Assembly (NCBI RefSeq): GCF_006335145.1
Contig: NZ_VDMN01000001.1
Span: forward strand, 1,984,001 to 2,048,000
Origin: Aliirhizobium smilacinae
GTDB taxonomy: Bacteria > Pseudomonadota > Alphaproteobacteria > Rhizobiales > Rhizobiaceae
Direction: 5' to 3'
DNA: 64,000 bases
The notes beneath the pieces were generated by a model. It saw nothing but the letters and a program-made list of their open reading frames with translations. It was not told the DNA's origin and did not search any database. How positions within the stretch are numbered: the stretch's first letter is position 1; every line of letters begins with the position of its first letter. Position numbers and translations under genes: made by a program. This document shows, piece by piece, positions 8,792 through 18,207 of the stretch.

Positions 8792-10102
8792 TCAGGCGAT
8801 CCGTTCGATGACGACCGGCGAGCTTTTCAGCGCGTCCAGAGCGATCTCATAACTTCCCAAAACTGCCCCAACCGCCTGCCTGGACGCCTTTTCCGAAGCC
8901 GCATGGACGATCGCGATCGGCTCTCCTTTCGCGACCTTCGACCCAAGCGGAAGCAGCCGGCTCAAACCGACGCGATGATCGATCGCATCCGAGACCTGTC
9001 TTCGTCCGCCGCCGAGATCGATCACGGCTATCCCAAGAGCGCGGGCATCGCAGGCGGAAAGATAGCCATTGTGCGGGGCCGGTACTTCGACAGAAACCGG
9101 CGCCTGCGGCAGATAGGCCGCCGGACGCTCGCAGAAATCGGCCGGCCCACCAAGGGCATGCACCATGCGGGCGAAGGTCTCCATCGCCCGGCCCGAGGCG
9201 AGAGCGGCGCGCGCCATACGCTCTCCGTCGGCGGGATCGGATGCAAACCTGGCCTGAACCAGCATTTCTGCGGCTTCTGCCATAACAAGCTTTTCCAGCC
9301 GGGTGCCCGCCTTTTGGCCGGCGAGGAAATCCACGCAGTTTGCCATTTCCAGCGCATTGCCTGCAGCATCGGCGAGCGGTTCGTTCATGTCGGTGATCAG
9401 CGCTGTCGTCGGCACCCCTGCCCCGTTTGCGACATCGACAAGTGCGCGCGCAAGGATCCGTGCTTCCCCGATATCCTGCATGAAGGCGCCGGTGCCGACC
9501 TTGACGTCCATCAGCAGCGCCTGAAGGCCGGCTGCCAGCTTTTTCGACAGGATGGAGGCGGCGATCAGCGGCACCGATTCCACTGTCGCAGTGACGTCGC
9601 GGATGGCATAAAGGCGTTTGTCTGCGGGCGCGAGATCAGAGGTTTGGCCGACGATGGCGCAGCCGATATCTCTGACCGTTCGCACAAACCGTGCTTCATC
9701 GGGAGCGATATCGTAACCGGGGATCGACTGCAGCTTGTCGAGCGTGCCGCCGGTATGGCCAAGGCCTCGGCCGGAAATCATCGGTATGGCCAAGCCGCAG
9801 GCCGCAGCTAAGGGTGCCAGCATCAGCGAGACATTGTCGCCGACGCCGCCAGTCGAATGTTTGTCGGCGATCGGGCGGTCGACACTGCTCCATTTCAGCA
9901 CAGACCCGGAGTCGCGCATGGCGAGCGTCAGTGCAATTGTCTCATTGCGGGACATGTTCCGAAAAAAGACAGCCATGGCAAAGGCCGCGACCTGAGCGTC
10001 CGATACGGTTCCATCCGTTACGCCGCCGATGAAAGCCGCGATCTCATCCTTTGAAAGGTTTTGGCCGTCGCGCTTTCGACGGATGATTTCCTGCGGCAGC
10101 AT
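8792..10102 (-). CDS. deoA: Thymidine phosphorylase
   Basis: 436 residues. It phosphorolyses thymidine or deoxyuridine to the base and deoxyribose-1-phosphate. The phosphate- and nucleoside-binding segment KHSTGGVGDNVSLML (about 82-96) and the glycine-rich RGLGHTGGTLDKL are intact. LMDVKVGTGAFM and the C-terminal domain are also present at normal length. It is the last gene of the minus-strand salvage operon, 9 bp downstream of deoC. Its product is isomerised by DeoB and cleaved by DeoC. Confidence 0.96.
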   Translation of the reverse strand: MLPQEIIRRKRDGQNLSKDEIAAFIGGVTDGTVSDAQVAAFAMAVFFRNMSRNETIALTLAMRDSGSVLKWSSVDRPIADKHSTGGVGDNVSLMLAPLAAACGLAIPMISGRGLGHTGGTLDKLQSIPGYDIAPDEARFVRTVRDIGCAIVGQTSDLAPADKRLYAIRDVTATVESVPLIAASILSKKLAAGLQALLMDVKVGTGAFMQDIGEARILARALVDVANGAGVPTTALITDMNEPLADAAGNALEMANCVDFLAGQKAGTRLEKLVMAEAAEMLVQARFASDPADGERMARAALASGRAMETFARMVHALGGPADFCERPAAYLPQAPVSVEVPAPHNGYLSACDARALGIAVIDLGGGRRQVSDAIDHRVGLSRLLPLGSKVAKGEPIAIVHAASEKASRQAVGAVLGSYEIALDALKSSPVVIERIA

Positions 10103-10111
10103 GCCGTGCAG

Positions 10112-10882
10112 TCAGTAGCCGGCAGCCGCGCGCGGCGCGGTGGTTCCACCGAGAACCGCCAGAATGTCGTCGAGCAGGCTCGATGCACCGAAACGGAAGG
10201 TCGAGGGCATGACCCAGTTCGGTCCCAGTATGCTTTCGGCAAGCCGGAGATGAAGGTCGGCATCAGCCACCGTGGAAATCCCGCCGGCCGGCTTGAAGCC
10301 GACCCTGGCTTTGGATTCGCGGATCGCCCGCAGCATGATGTCTGCCGCTTCCAGCGTCGCGTTGACCTGCACTTTGCCGGTCGAAGTCTTGATGAAATCG
10401 GCGCCTGCGGCAATCGCCAGCTCGGAGGCGCGACGCACCAGAGCCATATCCTTCAATTCGCCGGTTTCCAGAATGACCTTGAGGGTTGATTGCGGGCATG
10501 CGGCACGGACGGCCTCGACCATCGCGGTCACGGCCGCTTCATTGCCGGCGATAAAGGCCTTGTAGGGAATGACGAGATCGATCTCGTCGGCACCGTCCTC
10601 GACAGCCTCGCGCGTTTCCTCGACGACTTCGGCCACCGAAAGATCACCGGAGGGGAAGTTGACGACGGTAGCGATCCTTACCGGATGGCCGGAACCCAGG
10701 ATCTGGCGGGCATGAGCGACAAAGCGCGGCCAGATGCAGATCGCAGCCGTATTGCCATAGGGGGTCTGCGCACGCAGGCACAGGTTTTCGATCGCAGCAT
10801 TGTCGCAATCGTCACGCAGGTTCGTCAGGTCGAGAAGAGACAGGGCAAAAGCCGCCGCCTCGCGCGGGCTCTGGAGTTCCAT
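10112..10882 (-). CDS. deoC: Deoxyribose-phosphate aldolase
   Basis: 256 residues from the ATG at 10882 (MELQSPREAAAFALSL). A class I aldolase that splits deoxyribose-5-phosphate into acetaldehyde and glyceraldehyde-3-phosphate. LKVILETGEL, the Schiff-base region GADFIKTSTGKV and RVGFKPAGGI are all present, including the catalytic lysines. The frame extends 22 codons further upstream, but the extra residues do not resemble the family. It lies between the purine nucleoside phosphorylase and deoA genes, consistent with one salvage transcript. Confidence 0.95.
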   Translation of the reverse strand: MELQSPREAAAFALSLLDLTNLRDDCDNAAIENLCLRAQTPYGNTAAICIWPRFVAHARQILGSGHPVRIATVVNFPSGDLSVAEVVEETREAVEDGADEIDLVIPYKAFIAGNEAAVTAMVEAVRAACPQSTLKVILETGELKDMALVRRASELAIAAGADFIKTSTGKVQVNATLEAADIMLRAIRESKARVGFKPAGGISTVADADLHLRLAESILGPNWVMPSTFRFGASSLLDDILAVLGGTTAPRAAAGY

Positions 10883-10990
10883 GGTGTACCTCCGCTGATG
10901 GATTGAAGTGCAAGTTGTAGCGTTCAATCGATTTGATTCAACCCGCATATACCGCGAAATGTGGCATGTTGCCGCTATGACGTTGATAAG

Positions 10991-11788
10991 TCAGGTATTG
11001 CCGGCAAGCATTTCGCGCAGCACCGCTGCCAGACGGACGCCGCCGACGGGTGCCATGTCCTTGGTTTCCTCGTGGCTGAGCTCTCCGCCGGTCATGCCGG
11101 CACCGTAATTGGTGACCACCGAGGCTGCAGCAACCCGCAGTCCGAAATAACGGGCGAGGATGACTTCCGGCACGGTGGACATGCCGACCGCATCGGCGCC
11201 CAGCGTGCGCGCCATGCGGATTTCAGCCGGGGTTTCGAAGCTCGGACCGGAGAACCACATATAGACGCCCTGGAACAGCGTCACGCCGGCGCGGATCGCG
11301 GCATTGCGCATCTTCAGCGCCAGATCGGCATCATAGGCATTGGTCATGCCGACGAAGCGTTGATCGCCATGTTCGCCGATCAGCGGGTTCATTCCGGAAT
11401 AGTTGATGTGATCGGTGATCTGCATCACCGATCCGGGCGGCATATCCTCGCGCACCGACCCCGCTGCATTGGTGAGGATCAGCGACTGGACGCCGATGCC
11501 CTTCAACACCTGAAGCGGGAAACGCATGGCCCGTGCATCACCCTTTTCATAATAATGGGCGCGGCCGGACAGCATGATCACCGGCTGGCTGCCGAGATAA
11601 CCGGCTACCAGTTCGCCTGCATGGCCGGTGACGCCGCTGACCGGAAACCCTTCAAGTTCGGCATAGGGAACACGGATAGGGTCGGTGACACCATCGACCA
11701 GCGAGCCGAGGCCGGAGCCCAGCACGATCGCAAGACGCGGGACGAGACCATCCAGTCGTTCGACGAGCAGATCCGTGACCGTATTCAT
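10991..11788 (-). CDS. punA: Purine nucleoside phosphorylase (trimeric type)
   Basis: 265 residues. It phosphorolyses inosine and guanosine type nucleosides. The N-terminal phosphate loop AIVLGSGLGSLVDG, the segment RAHYYEKGDARAMRFPLQVL, NAAGSVREDMPPGS and a C-terminal SHEETK are typical of the roughly 270-residue trimeric family. The annotation could equally read xapA/deoD-like; I chose punA on length and motifs. Its start overlaps the cdd stop by four bases, so the two are translationally coupled. Confidence 0.92.
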   Translation of the reverse strand: MNTVTDLLVERLDGLVPRLAIVLGSGLGSLVDGVTDPIRVPYAELEGFPVSGVTGHAGELVAGYLGSQPVIMLSGRAHYYEKGDARAMRFPLQVLKGIGVQSLILTNAAGSVREDMPPGSVMQITDHINYSGMNPLIGEHGDQRFVGMTNAYDADLALKMRNAAIRAGVTLFQGVYMWFSGPSFETPAEIRMARTLGADAVGMSTVPEVILARYFGLRVAAASVVTNYGAGMTGGELSHEETKDMAPVGGVRLAAVLREMLAGNT

Positions 11789-12177
11789 CCGATGACATCC
11801 GTCTCGAAGGCGTAGGGGAGCAGTTCCGCCATGGTGACGGTCTTCTGTACACCGACATCATCGCAGAGATAGATGCGGGTGTCGGCGGAGGCGAATTCCG
11901 AGATCTTTTGCCGGCAACCACCGCAAGGCGTGCAGAGCGCCAGCTTTTCGGCGATCACGGCGAGTTCGACGATCTTCTTTCCGCCACCCATGACCATGGC
12001 GCCAATCGCCGTCGGTTCGGCGCACCAGCCTTGAGGGAAGGACAGGTTCTCGATATTGGCCCCGAGATAGACCTTGCCGTCATCGGCCCTCAGAGCCACG
12101 CCGACCGGAAATTTCGAATAGGGCGCGTGAGCCTTGCTCATCGCCTCGCGGGCGGCCTCGAACAGTTCGTGAGACAT
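11785..12177 (-). CDS. cdd: Cytidine deaminase
   Basis: 130 residues, the short tetrameric type. It deaminates cytidine and deoxycytidine. Zinc ligands and the catalytic glutamate are in GWCAEPTAIG and LCTPCGGCRQKI. The N-terminal APYSKFPVGVAL and NIENLSFPQG bind the ribose. It sits 3 bp after a permease gene of the nucleoside ABC importer and overlaps punA by four bases, placing uptake and catabolism on one transcript. Confidence 0.96.
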   Translation of the reverse strand: MSHELFEAAREAMSKAHAPYSKFPVGVALRADDGKVYLGANIENLSFPQGWCAEPTAIGAMVMGGGKKIVELAVIAEKLALCTPCGGCRQKISEFASADTRIYLCDDVGVQKTVTMAELLPYAFETDVIG

Positions 12178-12180
12178 TTC

Positions 12181-13152
12181 TCAACGCTCCTTGGTATAGG
12201 CCACACCGCCGGCTTTCGGCGGGCGTGCCACGCCGATGAAGCCTGCGAGCAGCACGCAGGTGAGGATGTAGGGCAGAGCCTGGAAGATCTGCACCGGCAC
12301 TTCGCCGATCAGCGGCATCGACTTGCCCTGCATGAAATTGGCGAATGCATCGAGGAAACCGAACAGAAGGCAGGCGAACATGACCGGAACCGGCTTCCAC
12401 TTGGCGAAGATGAGTGCGGCAAGCGCGATATACCCCTTGCCAGCCGACATATTGTTGATGAAGGCCGCGGACTGGGCAATCGACAGATAGGTGCCGGCAA
12501 AGCCTGCAAGAAAACCGGTGACGATCAGCGCCCGGTAGCGCAGCCAGACGACAGAAACACCCGCCGTATCGACGGCACCCGGATTTTCACCCACGGCCCG
12601 CAGGCGCAGGCCGAAGCGGGTGCGGTAGAGAACCCACCAGGAGATCGGCACCATGAGGAAGGCGATATAGGTGAGGATATTGTTGCCGGAGATGACATTG
12701 GCATAAAGCGGGCCGATGATCGGCACTTCGCGCATCATGTCGGCGCCGGGGAGAATGATACCGGAGAAACGGCCTTCCGGTGGCACCTGCCCCGTGCGGC
12801 CGCCCTGGTTGAACCAGGCCTGGCCCAATACGATAGTGAGGCCTGCCGCGACGAAATTGAGCGCTACGCCGGAGACGATCTGGTTGCCGCGGTTGGTGAT
12901 CGACGCGAAGCCATGCAGCAGCGAGAAGATGATCGAGATGAGAATACCGGCACCAAGCCCCGCCCAGGCATTGCCGGTCCAATAGGCGACGCAGGCGGCG
13001 GCGAAGGCCGAGGCCAGCATCTTGCCCTCGAGCCCGATATCGAAAATGCCGGCCCGCTCTGAGAAAAGCCCGGCGAGCGCGGTGAACAGGAGCGGAATTG
13101 ATAGGCGGATCGCCGAGCCGAGGATGCTGACGAAAGTGTCGAAATATTCCAT
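12181..13152 (-). CDS. Nucleoside ABC transporter permease (BMP-associated, second subunit)
   Basis: 323 residues, with many hydrophobic helices of the branched-chain-type permease fold. The region RAGIFDIGLEGKMLASAF and the cytoplasmic loop with RTRFGLRLRAVGENPGAVDTAG, characteristic of the YufQ/NupC class, are visible. It pairs with the permease at 13156-14259, 3 bp away. Downstream cdd follows after 3 bp. The likely role is import of nucleosides captured by the BMP protein at 15939-16931; substrate specificity is inferred from the neighbouring salvage genes. Confidence 0.92.
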   Translation of the reverse strand: MEYFDTFVSILGSAIRLSIPLLFTALAGLFSERAGIFDIGLEGKMLASAFAAACVAYWTGNAWAGLGAGILISIIFSLLHGFASITNRGNQIVSGVALNFVAAGLTIVLGQAWFNQGGRTGQVPPEGRFSGIILPGADMMREVPIIGPLYANVISGNNILTYIAFLMVPISWWVLYRTRFGLRLRAVGENPGAVDTAGVSVVWLRYRALIVTGFLAGFAGTYLSIAQSAAFINNMSAGKGYIALAALIFAKWKPVPVMFACLLFGFLDAFANFMQGKSMPLIGEVPVQIFQALPYILTCVLLAGFIGVARPPKAGGVAYTKER

Positions 13153-13155
13153 GGC

Positions 13156-14259
13156 CTATTTCCCCCTCGCCGTCTGGTATAGCCGCACCATGGCCGGGCG
13201 CAGCATGTATTCCAGCGCGCCGGCAAAAAAGATCACCAGACCCTGGATAACAACGATCATGTCGCGGGTGATATTCGGCATCTCGAAGGAAAGGTCCGCG
13301 CCGCCCTGATACAGGATGCCGAAGAGGATGGCCGCGAAAATGATGCCGACCGGGTGACTTCGACCCATCAGCGAGACGGCGATGCCGACGAACCCCGCAC
13401 CGGCAACGAATTCCACCTGGAGGCGTGCCGATGCGCCCATGACGGCATTGAGCGACATCATGCCGGCGAGCCCGCCGGAGATCAGCATGGCGATGATGAC
13501 CGTGCGGACATAAGGGATGCCGGCATAAACGGCAGCCGTCGGGCTGATTCCGAGCGTGCGCATCTCGTAACCCAGTTTTGTGCGCCAGATCAGCAACCAG
13601 ACGAGGTAACACATCACCAGCGCGATGATGAACGAGACGTTGAAGGGGGCGGGGCCAAGCTTCAAGCCGAACAAAGCCATAAGCCAGTCGAGCTTTGGAA
13701 GCTGCCCGCCGGCCAGAAACGTGCGGGTTTCCGGCGCCATCTTGCCTGGGACGATAAAGACATTCACCAGCAGATAGACCATCAGGGCCGCGCCGATGAA
13801 GTTGAACATGATGGTGGTGATGACGATGTGGCTGCCGCGCTTGGCCTGCAGCCAGGCGGGAATAAAGGCCCAGGCCGCGCCGAATATCGCGGCGCCGATA
13901 ACGGCAAATGGCATGGTGACATACCACGGCACGTAATGATCGAGCGACAGGGCGACCAGGGCCGCACCAAGGCCGCCGACATAGGCCTGGCCTTCCGAAC
14001 CGATATTGAACAGGCCGGCATGAAAGGCGACGGCGACGGAAAGGCCGGTGAAGATGAAGCTGGTGGCATAGAAAAGGGTAAAGCCGATCGCATCGCCACG
14101 ACCGAGCGCGCCCTCGATCAGGAATTTCAACGCTTCGAACGGGTTTTCACCGATCGCCCAGACGACCAGCCCGGAAAAGAAAAAGGCCAGAATCAGGTTC
14201 AGTAACGGAATGACCCCGTAGGAAATCCATCCGGGAAGGGGAACGGAAGCCGTGCTCAT
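13156..14259 (-). CDS. Nucleoside ABC transporter permease (BMP-associated, first subunit)
   Basis: 367 residues, a polytopic membrane protein of the YufP/NupB class. HAGLFNIGSEGQAYVGGLGA and the loop RTKLGYEMRTLGISPTAA are the family hallmarks and mirror the other permease. It lies 79 bp downstream of the ATPase gene and 3 bp before the second permease. Together they form the heterodimeric membrane channel of a purine/pyrimidine nucleoside importer, a function inferred from family and context. Confidence 0.92.
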   Translation of the reverse strand: MSTASVPLPGWISYGVIPLLNLILAFFFSGLVVWAIGENPFEALKFLIEGALGRGDAIGFTLFYATSFIFTGLSVAVAFHAGLFNIGSEGQAYVGGLGAALVALSLDHYVPWYVTMPFAVIGAAIFGAAWAFIPAWLQAKRGSHIVITTIMFNFIGAALMVYLLVNVFIVPGKMAPETRTFLAGGQLPKLDWLMALFGLKLGPAPFNVSFIIALVMCYLVWLLIWRTKLGYEMRTLGISPTAAVYAGIPYVRTVIIAMLISGGLAGMMSLNAVMGASARLQVEFVAGAGFVGIAVSLMGRSHPVGIIFAAILFGILYQGGADLSFEMPNITRDMIVVIQGLVIFFAGALEYMLRPAMVRLYQTARGK

Positions 14260-14338
14260 ACGCTACACTCCATCGGCCCGGTCTTGATCCCAGCATCACC
14301 CATTCCATACTCCAAAACTCTGTCGCGGGCAGGCATCA

Positions 14339-15865
14339 TCAGGCTGCGATCCCCGCCATCATCAGGCCCAGCGATTGCTCGTCGGCATCCGACGATTTTT
14401 CACCAACCACCTTGCCGGCGAACATGACGAGGATACGGTCCGAAAGCGACCGGATCTCGTCGAGTTCGACCGAGACGAGAAGCACGGCCTTGCCGGCATC
14501 GCGCATCTCGATGATCCGGCGGTGAATGAATTCGATTGCGCCGATATCGACGCCGCGGGTCGGCTGACCGATCAGCAGCATTTTCGGATCACGTTCGATC
14601 TCACGTGCCACCACGATCTTCTGCTGGTTGCCGCCGGAAAAATTCGCCGTCTTCAGCCGCGCATTTGGCGGGCGGATGTCGTATTTGGCGATTTTCTCCT
14701 CGGCGTCCTTGCGCACGGCATCGAGATCCAGCATCGCGCCGCGGCCATAACGCGGGTCGCGGTGGTAACCGAGAATGGAATTTTCGTATTCCTCGAACTT
14801 CAGGACAAGGCCCATGTGATGCCGGTCTTCCGGGATATGAGCGAGGCCGAGCTGCCTGAGGCGCGCCGGGTCGACGGAATCGACGGGCTGTCCATCGATC
14901 AGGATTTCGCCGGATACCGGCTTGCGAATACCGGCTATTGCCTCCAGCAGTTCAGACTGGCCATTGCCCGCCACACCGGCGATGCCGACGATCTCTCCGG
15001 CTCGTACGTCGAAGGATACGTCATCGACCATGGTGACGCCGCGGCCATCCTTGACCGTCAGGTTGCGGACAGACAACAGGACCGGGCCGGGATTGGCATC
15101 CCCCTTTTCGACACGCAGAAGCACGCGGCGGCCGACCATCAGTTCGGCGAGTTCGGCAACCGTCGTCTCCGACGTCTTGCGCGTGGCCACCATTTCGCCG
15201 CGGCGCATGACCGATACCGTATCGGTGATCGCCATAATTTCGCGCAGCTTGTGGGTGATCAGGATGATCGTCTTGCCCTGGTCGCGAAGGACCCGGAGAA
15301 TGCGGAAAAGGTGATCGGCCTCGGCCGGCGTCAAAACACCCGTCGGCTCGTCCAGGATAAGGATATCGGCACCGCGATAAAGCGCCTTCAATATCTCGAC
15401 GCGCTGCTGGCGACCCACCGGCAGTTCCTCGATCAGTGCATCGGGATCGACATCGAGGCCGTATTCCGTCTCGAGACGCTTCAATTCCTTGCGCGCACCG
15501 GCAACACCCTTGGCCAGCAATTGCCCGCCTTCGGCGCCAAGCATGACGTTTTCCAGAACCGTGAAATTTTCCACCAGCATGAAGTGCTGATGCACCATGC
15601 CGATGCCGACCGCGATCGCCGCCTGGCTGTCGCGGATCGTCACCGGAGTGCCCTGGATACGGATCTCGCCCGCGTCGGCATGGTAAAAGCCGTAAAGAAT
15701 CGACATCAGCGTCGATTTTCCGGCACCGTTCTCGCCGATGATGCCATGGATCGATCCTTTCGCGACGGAAAGGTTGATATCCTTGTTGGCGTGGACGGTT
15801 CCGAACTTCTTGTCGATGCCGACAAGCTCGATAGCGGGCTCGTTTGCAGAAGAATGAGGGCTCAA
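14339..15865 (-). CDS. Nucleoside ABC transporter duplex ATPase
   Basis: About 508 residues with two nucleotide-binding domains. Domain one has GIIGENGAGKSTLMSILYG, LPVGRQQRVEILKAL and ILILDEPTGVLTPAE. Domain two has a weakened Walker A (GVAGNGQSELLEA), FSGGNQQKIVVAREI and LLIGQPTRGVDIGAI, which is normal for the RbsA/YufO-type duplex. The frame reaches a TTG at 15892, but that codon lies in the T tract of a terminator hairpin. A TTG at 15865 with AAGG eight bases upstream is the better start. It follows the BMP gene and precedes the two permeases. Confidence 0.9.
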   Translation of the reverse strand: MSPHSSANEPAIELVGIDKKFGTVHANKDINLSVAKGSIHGIIGENGAGKSTLMSILYGFYHADAGEIRIQGTPVTIRDSQAAIAVGIGMVHQHFMLVENFTVLENVMLGAEGGQLLAKGVAGARKELKRLETEYGLDVDPDALIEELPVGRQQRVEILKALYRGADILILDEPTGVLTPAEADHLFRILRVLRDQGKTIILITHKLREIMAITDTVSVMRRGEMVATRKTSETTVAELAELMVGRRVLLRVEKGDANPGPVLLSVRNLTVKDGRGVTMVDDVSFDVRAGEIVGIAGVAGNGQSELLEAIAGIRKPVSGEILIDGQPVDSVDPARLRQLGLAHIPEDRHHMGLVLKFEEYENSILGYHRDPRYGRGAMLDLDAVRKDAEEKIAKYDIRPPNARLKTANFSGGNQQKIVVAREIERDPKMLLIGQPTRGVDIGAIEFIHRRIIEMRDAGKAVLLVSVELDEIRSLSDRILVMFAGKVVGEKSSDADEQSLGLMMAGIAA

Positions 15866-15890
15866 TGGCTGGACCTTACTCTCGATATAC

Positions 15891-15924
15891 AAAAAGGGCG
15901 CATGGAGGAATCCGCCACGCGCCC
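15891..15924 (-). terminator. Terminator/attenuator between the BMP gene and its ATPase
   Basis: On the minus strand GGGCGC (919-924 of the 15 kb block) pairs with GCGCCC (15896-15901), extended by TGG/CCA, and is followed by TTTTT (15891-15895). Located 15 bp after the stop of the binding-protein gene, it would let that gene be transcribed in excess of the transporter genes behind it. Confidence 0.8.
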
Positions 15925-15938
15925 CTTCGACAACTGAC

Positions 15939-16931
15939 TTACATCGGGCAGGAATTGTCCGTCATGTAGTCATGCACCTTGACGGTTCCAGCGATGATAT
16001 CCGCCTTCGCCTTATCGACAGCAGTCTGCATTTCCGGCGTGATCAGCGATTTGTTGTTTTCGTCGATTGCAGCGACAACACCACCGTCCTTGATGCCGTT
16101 CGACTGAACGCCGGCCGTGAACTTGTCGGCAGCGGTATCCTTATAGGCATTGTATACGGCCAGATCGACGCGCTTGACCATCGAGGTCAGGACCGAACCC
16201 GGATGAACGTGGTTCTGGTTGCTGTCGACGCCGATCGACAGCTTCTTGTTGTCTGCAGCGGTCTGCAGAACACCGAGGCCGGATGCGCCGGCTGCCGCGT
16301 AAACCACGTCGGCGCCCTGGTCGATCTGGTTCTTGGTCAGTTCACCGGCGCGAACCGGGTCGTTCCAGGCGGCACCGGTCGTGCCGACCATGTTCTGGAA
16401 GACCTGCATGTCAGCCTTCACCGACTTGGCGCCCTGGACATAACCACAGCCAAACTTGCGGATCAGCGGAATATCCATGCCACCGACGAAGCCGACCTTG
16501 CCGGTCTTGGAGGCCATGCCAGCGAGAAGGCCGACGAGATAGGAGCCTTCCGCCTCGTTATAAACCACCGAGCGAACGTTCGGCAGATCGACGACGGAAT
16601 CGACGATAACGAATTTGGTTTCGGGAAATTCGGCAGCAACCTTTTCCATGGCCGAGGTCCAGGCGAAGGACACCGCGATGACCGGGTTGTAACCGCGGCT
16701 GGCAAAGTTGCGGATTGCCTGCTCGCCCTGGGTATCGCTGGTCGGTTCGAAATCGCGATATTCGGTGCCGGTTTCCTTCTTGTACGCTTCAGCGCCGGTA
16801 TAAGCCGCCTCGTTGAAGGATTTGTCGAATTTGCCGCCGGTGCCATAGACCAGCGCCGGCTTGATCTCGGCGGCCAGCGCGGTCGTCGACATCGCAGCCA
16901 CGGCAAGAAGGCTCAAAAGGGTTTTCTTCAT
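15939..16931 (-). CDS. BMP-family nucleoside-binding periplasmic protein
   Basis: 330 residues with a clear Sec signal peptide (MKKTLLSLLAVAAMSTTALA). The mature N-terminus LVYGTGGKFDKSFNEAAYTG is the Bmp/PnrA ligand-binding signature. VGFVGGMDIPLIRKFGCGY and VVYAAAGASGLGVLQTA further identify the family. No lipobox cysteine is seen, so it should be free in the periplasm. It is the first gene of the importer operon, followed by an attenuator and the ATPase. Binding of purine and pyrimidine nucleosides is inferred from family and the adjacent salvage genes. Confidence 0.94.
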   Translation of the reverse strand: MKKTLLSLLAVAAMSTTALAAEIKPALVYGTGGKFDKSFNEAAYTGAEAYKKETGTEYRDFEPTSDTQGEQAIRNFASRGYNPVIAVSFAWTSAMEKVAAEFPETKFVIVDSVVDLPNVRSVVYNEAEGSYLVGLLAGMASKTGKVGFVGGMDIPLIRKFGCGYVQGAKSVKADMQVFQNMVGTTGAAWNDPVRAGELTKNQIDQGADVVYAAAGASGLGVLQTAADNKKLSIGVDSNQNHVHPGSVLTSMVKRVDLAVYNAYKDTAADKFTAGVQSNGIKDGGVVAAIDENNKSLITPEMQTAVDKAKADIIAGTVKVHDYMTDNSCPM

Positions 16932-17112
16932 CGTGCAGCCCTGTTTTTTTACTGTTCGGTCCTCCCGCGGGTCCGGCCAGCGGACGCCATGCGGTCACCT
17001 GCCCCTCTTGGAAGGCTTGGCTATACCTACTCTTGCATGTGCGCCAGAAAAATTCACCAGATTTTTTTCATCCGGTAAAAACGCCTATCCCTTTGGCAGC
17101 CTGCATGAATTT

Positions 17113-17138
17113 GCCGCGGACCTGCACAAATCCGCGGC
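17113..17138 (-). terminator. Hairpin downstream of msrA
   Basis: GCCGCGGA (17113-17120) and TCCGCGGC (17131-17138) form a perfect 8-bp stem with a 10-base loop, 24 bp after the msrA stop. There is no T tract, so its role as a terminator is uncertain. The rest of 16932-17161 should hold the promoter of the BMP operon. Confidence 0.4.
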
Positions 17139-17161
17139 GGCTGAACCATATTATCGCAGGC

Positions 17162-17821
17162 TTAGGCCGCCTGGCCGACCGGGCAGGAAACGCCGGTCCC
17201 CTTGAGGCCGCAATAACCGCCCGGATTCTTGGCGAGATACTGCTGGTGGTAGTCTTCCGCATAATAGAATGTCGGTACCGGAGCGAGTTCGGTGGTGATC
17301 GGCGTATCGCGGCCGGCTTTGTTGAGCGCGTCCTGGAAAACGTTCAGCGCCTCGCGCGCCTGCTCGGCCTGGTTCTCACTCGTCGTATAGATAACGGAAC
17401 GATAGGTCGTACCGATATCGTTGCCCTGCCGCATACCTTGCGTCGGATCGTGCTCTTCGAAGAACAGCTTCAGCAGCTGGCCGTAGGACACGAGCTTTGG
17501 ATCGAAGACGACCTTGACTATCTCGGCATGGCCGGTGAGCCCGGTCGTGGTCTCGTGATAGGTCGGGTTCGGTGTTACGCCGCCTGCATAACCAACGGAA
17601 GTCACGTAGACACCGGGTATTTTCCAGAACAGACGCTCGGCGCCCCAGAAGCAACCCATGCCGAAATAAGCAACCTCCAGTCCATCCGGGTAGGGCTCGG
17701 CAAGAGCTTGTCCATTGACGAAATGGGTCTTGGAAGTCGGGATCGCTTCCGGCCTTCCGGGCAGAGCCGTCTCAGCCGAGGGCATCACAGTTTTCTTGTT
17801 GAAGATCTCATTCAGGAACAT
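17162..17821 (-). CDS. msrA: Peptide methionine sulfoxide reductase A
   Basis: 219 residues from the ATG at 17821 ([15 protein letters not shown]). It reduces methionine-S-sulfoxide in proteins and free methionine. The catalytic motif [10 protein letters not shown] has Cys57. [13 protein letters not shown] and the substrate region FFEEHDPTQ are intact, and the C-terminal [15 protein letters not shown] supplies resolving cysteines. The frame extends eight codons further, to 17845, without family similarity. It appears to be a single-gene unit between the BMP operon and a small membrane-protein gene. Confidence 0.96.
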   Translation of the reverse strand: MFLNEIFNKKTVMPSAETALPGRPEAIPTSKTHFVNGQALAEPYPDGLEVAYFGMGCFWGAERLFWKIPGVYVTSVGYAGGVTPNPTYHETTTGLTGHAEIVKVVFDPKLVSYGQLLKLFFEEHDPTQGMRQGNDIGTTYRSVIYTTSENQAEQAREALNVFQDALNKAGRDTPITTELAPVPTFYYAEDYHQQYLAKNPGGYCGLKGTGVSCPVGQAA

Positions 17822-17880
17822 TTTTGCCTCCACATCCGGCGACATTCATTTTCAAGCTTTTACTGGCGTCGATTGCCTGC

Positions 17881-18207
17881 TCAGGCCGAGAACCGTCCGG
17901 CAAAGGACTTTCCCTTGTAGCCTATCATCCAGAAAATCAGCGCCAATATCAGAAATACCGCACCGGCCGGCTGCGCCAGGACCGGCGCCACATAGGGTCG
18001 CCATATATCTGCACTGATATAGTCATCGGCCGACAGTTCTGCCAGTGTCAGGCTTTCCGGATCCAGATTAAGCCAGGCATTGCCGAGACTGGTTAGGATC
18101 ACATCGTCCGATGAAACGGACTGGATCGAATCGAGCGTGCCGACGAGAATTGCCGCGGCAAGCGCCACGAAACTCAGAAAATGGAAACCTGTCCGCAATA
18201 AGCGCAT
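17881..18207 (-). CDS. Small two-helix membrane protein, function unknown
   Basis: 108 residues. Hydrophobic segments lie at about 8-27 and 82-98 with a polar, acidic stretch between them (DSIQSVSSDDVILTSLGN). The C-terminus is basic (YKGKSFAGRFSA). I do not recognise a named family; the composition suggests a conserved inner-membrane protein. It is the last chromosomal gene before the attL of the integrated element, so it was the neighbour of tRNA-Thr before insertion. Confidence 0.75.
   Translation of the reverse strand: MRLLRTGFHFLSFVALAAAILVGTLDSIQSVSSDDVILTSLGNAWLNLDPESLTLAELSADDYISADIWRPYVAPVLAQPAGAVFLILALIFWMIGYKGKSFAGRFSA

Noticed and set aside
13354..15937. Long plus-strand open frames across the nucleoside permease and ATPase genes
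   Set aside because: Both are shadows of minus-strand genes with intact motifs. No ribosome-binding sites or family similarity were seen.
16932..17161. Purine-type riboswitch before the BMP operon
   Set aside because: I could not find the conserved junction or loop pattern, and the only clear hairpin belongs to the msrA side.
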